Below the pieces are notes generated by a model. It was not told the origin of the DNA, did no database searches, and saw nothing but the letters and a program-made list of their open reading frames with translations. A DNA stretch of 64,000 bases from positions 1 to 64,000 of the forward strand of contig NZ_SSOB01000027.1 in assembly GCF_004801405.1 (NCBI RefSeq). The letters run 5' to 3'. Both the position numbers and the translations under genes were made by a program. Shown piece by piece: positions 35,196 through 44,288 of the stretch (positions within the stretch are counted from its first letter, which is position 1; every line of letters begins with the position of its first letter). The stretch is from Cohnella fermenti (GTDB taxonomy: Bacteria > Bacillota > Bacilli > Paenibacillales > Paenibacillaceae).

Positions 35196-35430
35196 TATAG
35201 GCGCAAAACCGCATTGGCGCAGCGCGGTTGGGGGCAGGTTGGGCGATTATATGCGAAAAATCGCATTCGCGGAGGGGATGGCCGGGTGGTTTGGGCGATT
35301 ATATGTGAAAAATAGCGTTCGTGGAGAAAATTCCGGATCGAGTTGGTGCATATAGGCGAAAAATCGCATAAAACGCCGCAATTCCCGCCAAGCCGCGCCG
35401 ACGAATGTGAAAATTCATATAAATCGCCAA
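35196..35430. repeat. 52-bp-period palindrome array, locus 4 (five units)
   Basis: Units start at 35198, 35250, 35302, 35353 and 35404 (spacings 52, 52, 51, 51). Units 2 and 3 are preceded by GGGCGATTATATG, and units 4 and 5 are followed by CATAAAACGCC or ATATAAATCGCC, giving left-right symmetry. Cores are GCGAAAAATCGC, GTGAAAAATAGC, GCGAAAAATCGC and GTGAAAATTCAT. The array lies between the cysK-type terminator and the nitroreductase gene; no gene overlaps it. Confidence 0.92.
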
Positions 35431-35446
35431 AGCCAACGCGCCGAGC

Positions 35447-35516
35447 GGGGGTGTCGGGATGCCAGGGTGTCGGGCTGCCGGGTTGTCGGTCTGTCAGATC
35501 TGTCAAGGCTGCCGGG
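35447..35516. repeat. Degenerate GGGTGTCGGG tract
   Basis: A GT-rich run built from units like GGGTGTCGGG, GGCTGCCGGG and GGTTGTCGGT follows array 4. It is more degenerate than the tracts beside arrays 2 and 3. Bases 35517-35643 contain only the nitroreductase upstream region. Confidence 0.65.
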
Positions 35517-35643
35517 GCGATCTCCCCGGAAGGTTCTTCTTGGCGGGATATAAGGCGTTCTTATGGAAGCTATTCATTTCTCTTCCTTGCGCCTCCTCCT
35601 GCCGTATGTTAGCTTTAGGCTAATCAGGAAGGGAGGACTTCTC

Positions 35644-36168
35644 ATGAATGTTCTGACGGCCATCGAGAAACGCCGCGAGATCACGAAGTTTAAGCCGGGG
35701 GCCATTGCGCCGGACCTGCTGGATTCGCTGATTCGCTCCTTGTACTTGTCGCCCAGCGGCAACAATCTGCCTTCCCGCGAGTTTATTCTTGTCACCGACA
35801 AGGCGAAGCTGCGCGAGCTGACGCCGGCCACGCCTTACATGAAGTGGCTGGAGCACGCCGCAGCGGGTGTCGTGATCGTCGCGAACCCGGGGCTGAGCAA
35901 GTATTGGCTGCAGGACGCATCGATCGCGGGAGGCTATGCGTGGCTGAACGCGGCGTCGCTCGGCCTCGGAGCCGCCTGGGGAGCCGTCTATCATTCGGAG
36001 GAGGAAGAGGAGTCGAAGCGCCGCGAAGAGTTCGTGCGGGAGCGGCTCGGCATCCCGGCCGATTATCGTGTGGTGGCCATTCTCGGCTTCGGCTACCCGC
36101 AGGAGGAGCCTCCGAAGAAGGAGATGTATCCGCTCGAGCGCGTGCTGCACAGGGACAAGTTCGAATGA
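35644..36168 (+). CDS. Nitroreductase family protein
   Basis: 174 residues, the short form of the FMN-dependent nitroreductase fold. RREITKF at the N-terminus replaces the usual RRSxRxF phosphate-binding pattern, and LYLSPSGNNLPSREF and AWLNAASLGLGAAW match the family. It would use NAD(P)H to reduce nitro or quinone-like compounds; the substrate is unknown. GGGAGG precedes ATG 35644. Its stop overlaps the DUF488 start (ATGA). Confidence 0.85.
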   Translation: MNVLTAIEKRREITKFKPGAIAPDLLDSLIRSLYLSPSGNNLPSREFILVTDKAKLRELTPATPYMKWLEHAAAGVVIVANPGLSKYWLQDASIAGGYAWLNAASLGLGAAWGAVYHSEEEEESKRREEFVRERLGIPADYRVVAILGFGYPQEEPPKKEMYPLERVLHRDKFE

Positions 36169-36524
36169 GCGGCAGGCTCCGGCTTAAACGGATTTACGAT
36201 CCGGCCGAAGCGTCGGACGGCGCGCGCGTGCTCGTCGACCGGCTCTGGCCGCGAGGCGTAACCAAGGAAGCGGCGCAATTGACGCTATGGCTGAAGGAGG
36301 TCGCGCCCAGCCCGGAGCTGCGGGACTGGTTCGGACACCGGCCGGAACGGTTCGACGAATTCCAGGCCCGTTACACGGAGGAGCTGGCCGCTCCTGCGGT
36401 TCGGCCCCATCTCGAACGCCTCCGCCGCTTGGCGGCCGGCGACGGGCTTACCCTGCTGTATGCGGCCAAGGACGAGCGGCATAATCATGCGATTGTCCTG
36501 AAGCGGCATCTGGAGCGGGAGTAA
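36165..36524 (+). CDS. DUF488 (YeaO-like) protein
   Basis: 119 residues with the DUF488 signature VLVDRLWPRGVTKE near the N-terminus and LLYAAKDERHNHA near the end. No enzymatic role is established for the family. Translationally coupled to the nitroreductase by a 4-bp overlap; it ends 20 bp from the convergent DUF59 gene. Confidence 0.85.
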   Translation: MSGRLRLKRIYDPAEASDGARVLVDRLWPRGVTKEAAQLTLWLKEVAPSPELRDWFGHRPERFDEFQARYTEELAAPAVRPHLERLRRLAAGDGLTLLYAAKDERHNHAIVLKRHLERE

Positions 36525-36544
36525 GCGGTCGGCAAGCCGGCCTC

Positions 36545-36844
36545 TCAGAAGAAGCCCAGCTTATCCTTCGCCTCCTCCGACATCATCCGGGGCTGCCACC
36601 GTGGCTCCCACACGATGTCGACCTCCACCTCGGATTTGCCCGTGTTCTCCGTCAGCGCCCACTTCACGCCGCCGGCGATCATATCGTGCATCGGGCAGCC
36701 GGGCGTGGTTAGCGTCATCCGGACGTAGATCCGGTCCGGCTCGTCGCGAATCTCGTACACCAGCCCGAGGTCCACGATGTTGATGCCCAACTCGGGATCG
36801 TAAACCTCCTTCAGCAGCTCGCGCAGATGTTCGACCGTTTCCAT
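36545..36844 (-). CDS. Metal-sulfur cluster assembly factor (DUF59/MIP18 family)
   Basis: 99 residues. The motifs YDPELGINIVDLGLVYE and LTTPGCPMHDMI, with the single conserved Cys, identify the DUF59 family related to SufT/PaaD, used in Fe-S protein maturation. GGGGGG precedes ATG 36844. It is last in a five-gene minus-strand operon (39256 to 36545) whose promoter carries an Fnr box, consistent with repair or loading of Fe-S centres during NO stress. Confidence 0.88.
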   Translation of the reverse strand: METVEHLRELLKEVYDPELGINIVDLGLVYEIRDEPDRIYVRMTLTTPGCPMHDMIAGGVKWALTENTGKSEVEVDIVWEPRWQPRMMSEEAKDKLGFF

Positions 36845-36875
36845 GTTCAACCCCCCATTTTCCCCAGTCACATAA

Positions 36876-38108
36876 TTAACGCGTGAACACTCGACCGATC
36901 AGCACAATGTAGGCGACGGAGCAGACGGACAGAACGGACCCGGCCGCGCCCGTCAGCGTCTCCCAGCCTGTCAGCAATCCCGCGGCAAGCAGCAGGTGGA
37001 GCGCCGCAATCGACGCGAGGCCGATGCCGACCGGGCGTTCCTTCAGCAGATCGGCCATGACCGGAGTTCCCGGCTTGCCGGCGTGCTTCCCGTATTTGCT
37101 CGTCCACCAGAGGAAGGGCACGATCTTCGATACATAGCTCAGAATGGTGAAGCTGACCCAACCGGCCAGATAAAGCCAGCCCGCGAGCCGGACGGCGTCC
37201 GCTTGCAGCCAGCGGTCCGGATAGAGGGCGGCATAGATCAGCATGGCGACGGCCGAGAGGGCGAGCATGTGGCTGCTAAGCAGCGACCACCGGATGCCCG
37301 AGCCGGGATTGCGCTTGTGCCGATGCCGGCGGATCTGCAGCAGATGCACGTTATAGACAACGATGGCGGCTGTCAGCAGGAGAAGCGCGAACCACAGAAG
37401 CCAGACGCTTGCGTCCAGCAGGAACGCCAGAGCGCCGACGAGCACGGAAGCGTTCCACAGAACGAGGACGACGGCTTGCAGCTTGACGGGATAGTCGTGC
37501 GCCAGATAGAACATCGGCAGCAGCTTGTAGCTGAAGCCGGTGATGAGCAGGCCGAACCAGCCGACCGTTCCCATCCAGATGTGGGCGCCGAACAGCCGCT
37601 CGGCGAGCCCGGTCCAATCGCCGGTCGCGAAGTTGAGGCCCATGGCCAGCCCGGACAGGCCGGTCAGGGCGAGATACAGGACGGCGCATGCGGCGCTGAC
37701 GGTGATCGCGTTCCAGCGGGCGGCGCGAATCAGCGTGACGGCGATGTTCCAGCCGAAGAGCGCAATGCCGACGAGCGCCAGGACGGCGGAGCCGGCGATC
37801 CATGCGATCACCCCTTGATCGAACCCGTAGAGCAAGCCGGCCAACCCAACGGTGAAAATCGCATATTGAACGTAGCCGAGCCGCTCGCTGTAGAGTCGGG
37901 ACTGCAGAATGACGCCGATGAGCTGGTAGACGGCGCCCATCGCCAGCATGGTCGCCCAGCCCAGAATAAACAGGTGGACATGGAACCAGCCGTCCGGGCC
38001 GCGCAATTCCCCGGTCAGCCATCCGGTGAAGGCGGCCAGCGAGACCGCCTGATACCATGCGAAGCCGATGATCCCCGTGAAGATAAAGAGAAAGGGAAGA
38101 CGGGACAC
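36876..38108 (-). CDS. Polytopic membrane protein, heme-copper oxidase/NnrS-like
   Basis: 410 residues with about twelve membrane segments and little else. Several helices carry His (WFHVHLFILGW, GAHIWMG, FYLAHDYP, SSHMLALSA), a pattern like subunit I of heme-copper oxidases or the NO-linked NnrS proteins. The full set of oxidase ligands is not evident, so oxidase or NO reductase activity is not claimed. GTG 38108 has AAGGAGG 8 bp before it. It lies in an operon with DUF2249 and DUF59 genes, opposite moaA-narG; a role in NO or nitrite tolerance is inferred. Confidence 0.65.
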   Translation of the reverse strand: MSRLPFLFIFTGIIGFAWYQAVSLAAFTGWLTGELRGPDGWFHVHLFILGWATMLAMGAVYQLIGVILQSRLYSERLGYVQYAIFTVGLAGLLYGFDQGVIAWIAGSAVLALVGIALFGWNIAVTLIRAARWNAITVSAACAVLYLALTGLSGLAMGLNFATGDWTGLAERLFGAHIWMGTVGWFGLLITGFSYKLLPMFYLAHDYPVKLQAVVLVLWNASVLVGALAFLLDASVWLLWFALLLLTAAIVVYNVHLLQIRRHRHKRNPGSGIRWSLLSSHMLALSAVAMLIYAALYPDRWLQADAVRLAGWLYLAGWVSFTILSYVSKIVPFLWWTSKYGKHAGKPGTPVMADLLKERPVGIGLASIAALHLLLAAGLLTGWETLTGAAGSVLSVCSVAYIVLIGRVFTR

Positions 38109-38121
38109 GGCGCTCGCCTCC

Positions 38122-38676
38122 TTACGTTCTGTGAATGGTAACCTTCGCGGAGCCGTCCGCCTGTTCTTCCACCTCATACGGGTAGCCCAACTGGTGCAGC
38201 TCTTCGATCAGGAACATCGGCACCCGGTCGTTATGAATGACAACCCGGTCGCCGGGATAACATCTCTCCAAGGCAGCCAGCGTACGAATCATCGGCTTCG
38301 GGGGCTCCAGCCCCCGATTGTCCAGCCGGACGATCGCCGGCTCCCGCCCCTCGGCCGAAGGACGATCGCTTGACCGCGCCTCCGCCTCGCCGATCTTCTC
38401 CTCGTCCGCAGATGGGTTTTGCAGCCAGCCTTTGTTTCTCTTATGGACGAAGGTGGACACCCAATGATCCTTCTCCCGCTGCTCCGCGTGACCCGAGAGC
38501 CCCTTCATCTTCAGCACCCCGAACAGCGGAGTCGGCTTGAAGGGGGCGTGCAGTACAAAGATATCGTCGACATCGAGCTTCTTCACCGTCTCCATGATCA
38601 ACTGGAACGGCTCTATCTTCTTGCTCAGGCAGGGTCTTACGTCCAATTCGACGATTCGGGCTTCGCTTCTCTCCAT
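38122..38676 (-). CDS. Two-domain DUF2249 protein
   Basis: 184 residues. Two copies of the SirA/TusA-like DUF2249 fold: residues about 7-80 (VELDVRPCLSKKIEPFQLIMETV in parts; DDIFVLHAPFKPTPLFGVL) and about 115-184 (LDNRGLEPPKPMIRTLAALE; GDRVVIHNDRVPMFLIEEL), joined by a charged linker. Domains of this type often sit beside hemerythrin, nitrite or NO genes. GGAGGTGA precedes the ATG; that start lies 40 bp inside the upstream gene. Confidence 0.8.
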   Translation of the reverse strand: MERSEARIVELDVRPCLSKKIEPFQLIMETVKKLDVDDIFVLHAPFKPTPLFGVLKMKGLSGHAEQREKDHWVSTFVHKRNKGWLQNPSADEEKIGEAEARSSDRPSAEGREPAIVRLDNRGLEPPKPMIRTLAALERCYPGDRVVIHNDRVPMFLIEELHQLGYPYEVEEQADGSAKVTIHRT

Positions 38677-38999
38677 CTCGATTCACCTCCCCGCGCCGCT
38701 TCGTACAGGCCGGCCATTCCTCCGTAGAGCGAATAGAAGAAGCTGTCCGGAGCTTCCAAGGAGAAGCTCAAGTACATCTTCGGGTCGATGCCGAGCATCT
38801 TCTCGAACAGTCGGGCGCTGTCGTAAGCGTAGAAACAAAAATACGTGTATTGGAACTCGGGCATCTTCTCGCAGATGGTGACGATCTCGGCGGCGTATTC
38901 CTCCGGATCGCGGGCTGCCTCCCGCACCATCGAGACGGCGTCCTCCAATGTCACCGATATCTTGATCGTCTTCTCGTCGATAATGTCGATCCTGGCCAT
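38637..38999 (-). CDS. Conserved-looking protein of unknown function in the NO operon
   Basis: 120 residues; no family recognised. It is soluble, with an N-terminal beta-rich stretch (IDIIDEKTIKISVTLEDAV), a Tyr/Phe-rich middle (FQYTYFCFYAYDSARLFEKM) and one Cys pair far apart. Its end overlaps the two-domain DUF2249 gene by 40 bp and its start lies 20 bp after the small DUF2249 gene, so it is clearly part of the operon. Confidence 0.7.
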   Translation of the reverse strand: MARIDIIDEKTIKISVTLEDAVSMVREAARDPEEYAAEIVTICEKMPEFQYTYFCFYAYDSARLFEKMLGIDPKMYLSFSLEAPDSFFYSLYGGMAGLYEAARGGESRWREAKPESSNWT

Positions 39000-39019
39000 A
39001 GCCGGGTAGCACCGCCTTC

Positions 39020-39256
39020 TTATTCGGACTTGCCGATGCGAACCCGATAGACGTCGGGGCCTCTCTCGATATATTCCCAGACGAACTTGCCGGGGTGCTG
39101 GCTCTCGAACTGGAACTTCAGCGGCACCGGGTCGTGATCGTTCACGAGCAGCATGGCTTCCTGGGGCTGCAGCCTATCGAACGTCTCGAAGATGACCTTG
39201 TGCTTCAGATGCGGCGGATATTCGGTTGCATTGACGGTTGCGGCATACGTATTCAT
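39020..39256 (-). CDS. Small DUF2249 protein
   Basis: 78 residues, a single DUF2249 domain (PPHLKHKVIFETFDRLQPQEAMLLVNDHDPVPLKFQFE in parts). It is first in the minus-strand operon, with GGAGG before the ATG and an Fnr-type promoter upstream. Related domains are proposed to handle sulfur or nitrosyl chemistry; the role here is unknown. Confidence 0.82.
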   Translation of the reverse strand: MNTYAATVNATEYPPHLKHKVIFETFDRLQPQEAMLLVNDHDPVPLKFQFESQHPGKFVWEYIERGPDVYRVRIGKSE

Positions 39257-39297
39257 TGCGCCATTCCTCCCGAACGGTTAGTGGACTTACGAGGCCG

Positions 39298-39340
39298 ATT
39301 ATAAGCCGCCATGCGCCGCGAATTTGTGAGCGGCATCACA
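39298..39340 (-). promoter_or_regulatory. Fnr-dependent promoter of the DUF2249-DUF59 operon
   Basis: TGTGAGCGGCATCACA (39325-39340) is a perfect TGTGA-N6-TCACA Fnr site. On the minus strand TATAAT (39303-39298) puts the start near 39291, so the box centre is at about -41.5, the class II activation position. Confidence 0.88.
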
Positions 39341-39391
39341 AATAACGAGAAAGCAAGACAAGTGGGGCAAGGTTATGACGATCCTGCGAAG

Positions 39392-39435
39392 TGTGACGGG
39401 TGTCACTGTCCGCTCGCATGGCGAATTTCTATACT
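39392..39435 (+). promoter_or_regulatory. Fnr-dependent promoter of moaA-narGHJI-narK
   Basis: TGTGACGGGTGTCACT (39392-39407) matches the Fnr consensus at 9 of 10 arm bases. TATACT (39430-39435) puts the start near 39442, so the centre is at about -42. The two Fnr promoters of this region are back to back. Confidence 0.85.
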
Positions 39436-39494
39436 TGGTCAGGAGTTCAAACGGTGCTTGGAGGCATATCAGGCAGCAAGGGGGAGAGGCGAAC

Positions 39495-40502
39495 ATGCCG
39501 AAGCGGCTCATGGATTCCTTCGGGAGGGTACACGATTATTTGCGAATATCCGTGACGGATCGCTGCAACTTGAGGTGCGTGTATTGCATGCCGGAGGAGG
39601 GGATGACCTTCGAGCCGGGTCACCGCATCTTGTCCTATGAAGAGATCGCGGAGATCGTCCGGACGCTGGCTCCTCTGGGGGTGCGCAAGCTGCGGTTGAC
39701 CGGCGGGGAGCCTCTCGTCCGCAAGGGCCTGGATCGGCTGGTGGCCATGCTGTCCGCCGTTCCGGGAATCGAGGATATCGCGCTGTCCACCAATGGCATC
39801 TATCTCGCCTCGTTCGCGGATGCGCTGAAGGATGCCGGCCTCACCCGCGTGAACATCAGCCTGGATTCGCTTGTGCCGGAACGATATTCGAGGATCACGA
39901 GAGGGGGAGACGTTCGCCGGGTGCTGCAGGGGCTGGAAGCAAGCCGCCGGGTCGGCTTCGCTCCGATCAAGCTGAATGTCGTGCTGATGAAGGGGATCAA
40001 CGACGACGAGGTCGAGCGCTTCCTTCGCTTGACGAACGAGGAGCCGCTGCATATCCGGTTTATCGAATATATGCCGATCGGCATTCCGGGCGGAACGGAT
40101 TGGAGCGCGGGCTACATGCCCCTGACGCATGTGCTGGACACGTGCGAGCGGCTGGGACTCGGCTATTCCCCGTGCGGCGACGTCTACGGCAACGGGCCGG
40201 CGGCGAGCTATCGGCTCGACGGGGCGGCCGGAACGTTCGGGCTGATCCGCCCGATCAGCGAGCACTTCTGCGGGACGTGCAACCGGCTTCGGCTGACGGC
40301 GGACGGCAATATCAAGCCGTGCCTCTACTGGTCGGACGAATACAACGTGCGGAGCCTGATCGGCGATCCGGCGGCCGTCGAAGCGCTGTTCCTGCGGGCG
40401 CTGGATTCGAAGCCGGAGTCGCACGAGATGGCCAAGGCGCTGTCCGGGGAGCGAATGTCGCGCCAGCCGACGAACCGGCGAATGTCGCAGATCGGGGGCT
40501 GA
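39495..40502 (+). CDS. moaA: GTP 3',8-cyclase MoaA
   Basis: 335 residues, typical. This radical SAM enzyme starts molybdenum cofactor synthesis. The N-terminal cluster CNLRCVYC (CX3CX2C pattern with the preceding DRC) and the C-terminal cluster CGTCNRLRL...C (CX2CX13C) are both present, as is the Gly-Gly C-terminus needed for activity. ATG 39495 follows GGGGAGAGG; the longer frame runs into the promoter. It leads the narGHJI operon, coupling cofactor supply to nitrate reductase, the main molybdoenzyme here. Confidence 0.95.
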   Translation: MPKRLMDSFGRVHDYLRISVTDRCNLRCVYCMPEEGMTFEPGHRILSYEEIAEIVRTLAPLGVRKLRLTGGEPLVRKGLDRLVAMLSAVPGIEDIALSTNGIYLASFADALKDAGLTRVNISLDSLVPERYSRITRGGDVRRVLQGLEASRRVGFAPIKLNVVLMKGINDDEVERFLRLTNEEPLHIRFIEYMPIGIPGGTDWSAGYMPLTHVLDTCERLGLGYSPCGDVYGNGPAASYRLDGAAGTFGLIRPISEHFCGTCNRLRLTADGNIKPCLYWSDEYNVRSLIGDPAAVEALFLRALDSKPESHEMAKALSGERMSRQPTNRRMSQIGG

Positions 40503-40598
40503 GGCGGCGGCTTCCCGGCGCCGATTGGAACGCAAGGAAGGCGAGGACGACGAACGACGAGGATGACGAGGACGACGAGGAAGACAAGGAGGGTATAC

Positions 40599-43500
40599 AT
40601 GAGCCGTACTCAATCGAAGCTGACGCGCAAGCTCAAGTACTTCGCCAGGCGGGAGCGCCATTCGGACGGTTGGAGCGAGATGTCGCCCGCAAGCCGGGAC
40701 TGGGAGGAAGGCTACCGCAGAAGATGGGCGCACGACAAGGTGGTGCGGTCGACGCACGGGGTGAACTGCACGGGCTCGTGCAGTTGGCAGATCTATGTCA
40801 AGGACGGTATCGTGACCTGGGAGAACCAGGCGACGGATTACCCGACGACGGGGCCGGACATGCCGGACTTCGAGCCTCGGGGATGCCCGAGAGGGGCCAG
40901 CTTCTCCTGGTATTTATATAGCCCGCTGCGGGTCAAGTATCCGTACGTGCGGGGCGCTCTGCTCGATCTGTGGAGAGATGCGCTGCGGCGGGAGAGCGAT
41001 CCGGTGCGCGCATGGGCCAGCATCTCGGACAATGCGGAGCTGACGGCCCGGTACAAGTCCGCCCGCGGCAAGGGCGGGCTCGTCCGGACCTCCTGGGACG
41101 AGGTGAAGCAACTGATCTCGGCCTCGATGATCCATACGATCAAGCAATACGGGCCGGACCGCATCATCGGCTTCTCGCCGATCCCGGCCATGTCGATGGT
41201 CAGCTATGCCGCCGGCTCGCGCTTCCTGTCGTTGATCGGCTCGCCGCTGCTCAGCTTCTACGACTGGTATGCGGATCTGCCGCCCGCTTCCCCGCAGATC
41301 TGGGGCGACCAGACCGACGTGCCGGAGAGCAGCGACTGGTACAACTCCGGCTATATCGTGGTGTGGGGCTCCAACCTGCCGATGACTCGGACGCCGGATG
41401 CTCACTTCCTCGCCGAAGTCCGCTACCGCGGCACGAAGGTCGTCTCCGTCAGCCCGGATTACGCCGAATTCGTCAAGTTCGCCGACACGTGGCTGTCGGT
41501 GAAGCAAGGCACGGACGCCGCGCTCGCGATGGCGATGGGCCAGGTCATCCTGAAGGAGTTCTACGTCGGCAACGAGACGGACTACTTCGTTCGGTACGCC
41601 AAGCAGTATACGGACTTCCCGAACCTGCTCCTGATCGAAGAAGGGGAAGGCGGCTGCACGGCGGGACGGTTCCTGCTGGCCGAAGACCTCGGAGCCGAAG
41701 GCAACAACATGCAGTGGAAGACGGTCGTGTACGACGACAATACCGGCGCGTTCGCCGTCCCGAAGGGCAGCCTCGGCTTCCGCTGGGGAGAAGAGGGAAC
41801 CTGGAACCTGCGCATGGAGACGGCGGAGGAGAGCCGGCCGATCGATCCGCGGCTGTCGCTGCTCGGCGTGCACAGCGACGTGGTGAAGGTGAGGCTTCCG
41901 TACTTCGACGACGATGGCGGCCATGTGATGGAGCGTGCCCTTCCCGTGAAGCGGCTCGTCTGCGGCGGCAAGACGATGATCGTCGCCACCGTGTACGACC
42001 TGGTGCTCGCGAAGTACGGCGTCGATCGCGGCCTGGGAGACGTCCATATCTCCGACGATCCGGCCGACCGGCCGTTCTCCGCCGAATGGCAGGAGAAGTT
42101 CACCGGCGTCCCCGCCGAGACGGCCGTGCAGATCGCCCGCGAGTTCGCGCGGAATGCGATCGATACGAAGGGCCGGTCCATGATCATCATGGGAGCGGGC
42201 ATCAATCACTGGTACAACTCGGACGTCATCTATCGGGCGATTCTGAATCTGGTCCTGATGTGCGGCTGCGAAGGCGTCAACGGCGGCGGCTGGGCCCACT
42301 ATGTCGGGCAGGAGAAGCTTCGCCCGGCCGAGGGCTGGCAGACGATCGCCTTCGCGCGAGACTGGACGGGACCGGCGCGCCTGCAGAACGGCACCTCGTT
42401 CTTCTACTTCGCGACGGATCAATGGCGGTACGAGGAGACGCCGGTCGACAACCTGATCTCGCCGCTCGCGGGGCAGGCGAGGTTCCGGCATGCGGCCGAC
42501 TACAATGTGATGGCGGCAAGGCTCGGCTGGCTGCCTTCCTATCCGCAGTTCGACCGCAATTCGCTGGAGCTCTACAAGGATGCCGTGCAGGCGGGAGCGT
42601 CGACCAAGGAGGAGATCGGAGCGTTCGTCGCCGGGAAGCTGAAGGACCGAAGCCTGCGGTTCTCCATCGAAGCGCCGGACGATCCGGCCAACTACCCGCG
42701 TGTCCTGTTCGTCTGGAGATCGAATCTGATCTCGAGCTCCGGCAAGGGGCACGAATACTTCCTGAAGCATCTGCTCGGCGCTTCGAACGGGCTGCTCAAC
42801 GAGGACGAGCCAAGCCTGCGGCCCGAAGAGGTCGATTGGCAGGAGAAGGCGGCCGAAGGCAAGCTGGACCTGATGATCGCGATGGACTTCCGGATGGCCG
42901 GCAACGCCCTCTACTCGGACATCGTCCTTCCGGCGGCCACCTGGTACGAGAAGAGCGATCTGAGCAGCACGGACATGCATCCGTTCGTGCATCCGTTCAA
43001 CCCGGCCGTTCCGCCTCAGTGGGAATCCCGTTCGGACTGGGATATTTTCAAGGAGCTGGCTCATTCCTTCTCGGATATGGCGGCAGGTCAGTTCAGCGGT
43101 CTGCAGAAGGAGATCGTGGCGACGCCGCTGCTGCACGATTCGCCCGACGAGCTGGCGCAGCCGTTCGGCTTGATCCGCGATTGGAGCAAGGGAGAGTGCG
43201 AGCCGATTCCCGGCCGGACGATGCCGCACATTCAAGTCGTCGAACGGGATTATGCCGCCGTCTACGAGAAGATGATCTCGCTCGGGCCGAATGTGAAGGA
43301 GAAGCCGATCGGCACGAAGGGCATCTCCTGGTCGGCGGCGCCGGAATACGAGAAGCTCAGGCGCGTTCTGGGCGTCTCCAGAAGGCCGGGCCTCTCGGAG
43401 GGCTGTCCGGACATCAGCACGGACCGCAACGTCGCAGAAGCGATTCTGACGCTCTCTACGACGACGAACGGCCACATGGCCGTTCGCGCCTGGGAATCGC

Positions 43501-44288
43501 TGGAGAAGAAAACCCATCTTCACCTGAAGGATCTGGCGGAAGAGCGGGCGGAGGAGCTGTTCACGTTCGACGACATTACGTCGAAGCCGAAGACGGTCAT
43601 CACCTCGCCCGCGTTCAGCGGGTCGGAGCAGGGAGGACGCCGGTATTCCCCGTTCACGACGAACGTGGAGCGGCTCATTCCATGGCGGACGCTGACAGGC
43701 CGACAGCAGTTCTATGTCGATCACGAGATGCTCCGCGAGTTCGGCGAGACGCTGGCGACGTTCAAGCCGACGCTCAAGACCGCTCCGTTCCATCCGAAGA
43801 GCAGGCGCCCCGTCGAAGGCGGCAAGGAGATCGTGCTCAACTACCTGACGCCGCATAACAAGTGGTCCATCCACAGCATGTACTTCGACTCGCTGCCGAT
43901 GCTGACGCTGTTCCGCGGCGGGCCGACGGTGTGGATCAACAACGAGGACGCGGAAGAAGCGGGGCTTGCCGACAACGACTGGATCGAGTGCTTCAACCGC
44001 AACGGCGTCGTCGTCGCCCGGGCGGTCGTCTCGCACCGCATTCCGCGCGGCATGGCGTTCATGCACCATGCGCAGGACCGCCACATCAACGTGCCGGGCT
44101 CGCCGATCTCCGAGACGCGGGGCGGCACGCACAACAGCCCGACGCGCATTCACGTCAAGCCGACGCACATGATCGGCGGCTACGCGCAATTGAGCTACGG
44201 GTTCAATTACTACGGGCCGACCGGCAACCAGCGGGATCTGCACGTCATCATTCGCAAGCTTCAGGAGGTCGATTGGCTTGAAGATTAA
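40599..44288 (+). CDS. narG: Respiratory nitrate reductase alpha subunit
   Basis: 1,229 residues, full length. Catalytic bis-MGD molybdenum subunit facing the cytoplasm, reducing nitrate to nitrite. The N-terminal FS0 cluster motif HGVNCTGSCSW (His-X3-Cys-X3-Cys) with a later Cys marks true NarG, and ends such as HNSPTRIHVKPTHM are conserved. No Tat signal is seen, as expected in Bacilli. AAGGAGGG precedes ATG 40599. A short Asp/Glu codon-repeat stretch (GACGAGGAY, 40545-40585) precedes it without a gene. It overlaps narH by 11 bp. Confidence 0.98.
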   Translation: MSRTQSKLTRKLKYFARRERHSDGWSEMSPASRDWEEGYRRRWAHDKVVRSTHGVNCTGSCSWQIYVKDGIVTWENQATDYPTTGPDMPDFEPRGCPRGASFSWYLYSPLRVKYPYVRGALLDLWRDALRRESDPVRAWASISDNAELTARYKSARGKGGLVRTSWDEVKQLISASMIHTIKQYGPDRIIGFSPIPAMSMVSYAAGSRFLSLIGSPLLSFYDWYADLPPASPQIWGDQTDVPESSDWYNSGYIVVWGSNLPMTRTPDAHFLAEVRYRGTKVVSVSPDYAEFVKFADTWLSVKQGTDAALAMAMGQVILKEFYVGNETDYFVRYAKQYTDFPNLLLIEEGEGGCTAGRFLLAEDLGAEGNNMQWKTVVYDDNTGAFAVPKGSLGFRWGEEGTWNLRMETAEESRPIDPRLSLLGVHSDVVKVRLPYFDDDGGHVMERALPVKRLVCGGKTMIVATVYDLVLAKYGVDRGLGDVHISDDPADRPFSAEWQEKFTGVPAETAVQIAREFARNAIDTKGRSMIIMGAGINHWYNSDVIYRAILNLVLMCGCEGVNGGGWAHYVGQEKLRPAEGWQTIAFARDWTGPARLQNGTSFFYFATDQWRYEETPVDNLISPLAGQARFRHAADYNVMAARLGWLPSYPQFDRNSLELYKDAVQAGASTKEEIGAFVAGKLKDRSLRFSIEAPDDPANYPRVLFVWRSNLISSSGKGHEYFLKHLLGASNGLLNEDEPSLRPEEVDWQEKAAEGKLDLMIAMDFRMAGNALYSDIVLPAATWYEKSDLSSTDMHPFVHPFNPAVPPQWESRSDWDIFKELAHSFSDMAAGQFSGLQKEIVATPLLHDSPDELAQPFGLIRDWSKGECEPIPGRTMPHIQVVERDYAAVYEKMISLGPNVKEKPIGTKGISWSAAPEYEKLRRVLGVSRRPGLSEGCPDISTDRNVAEAILTLSTTTNGHMAVRAWESLEKKTHLHLKDLAEERAEELFTFDDITSKPKTVITSPAFSGSEQGGRRYSPFTTNVERLIPWRTLTGRQQFYVDHEMLREFGETLATFKPTLKTAPFHPKSRRPVEGGKEIVLNYLTPHNKWSIHSMYFDSLPMLTLFRGGPTVWINNEDAEEAGLADNDWIECFNRNGVVVARAVVSHRIPRGMAFMHHAQDRHINVPGSPISETRGGTHNSPTRIHVKPTHMIGGYAQLSYGFNYYGPTGNQRDLHVIIRKLQEVDWLED

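Noticed and set aside
36876..38108. Nitric oxide reductase NorB/NorZ
   Set aside because: Only about 410 residues, and the conserved set of metal-binding His residues of NOR is not evident.
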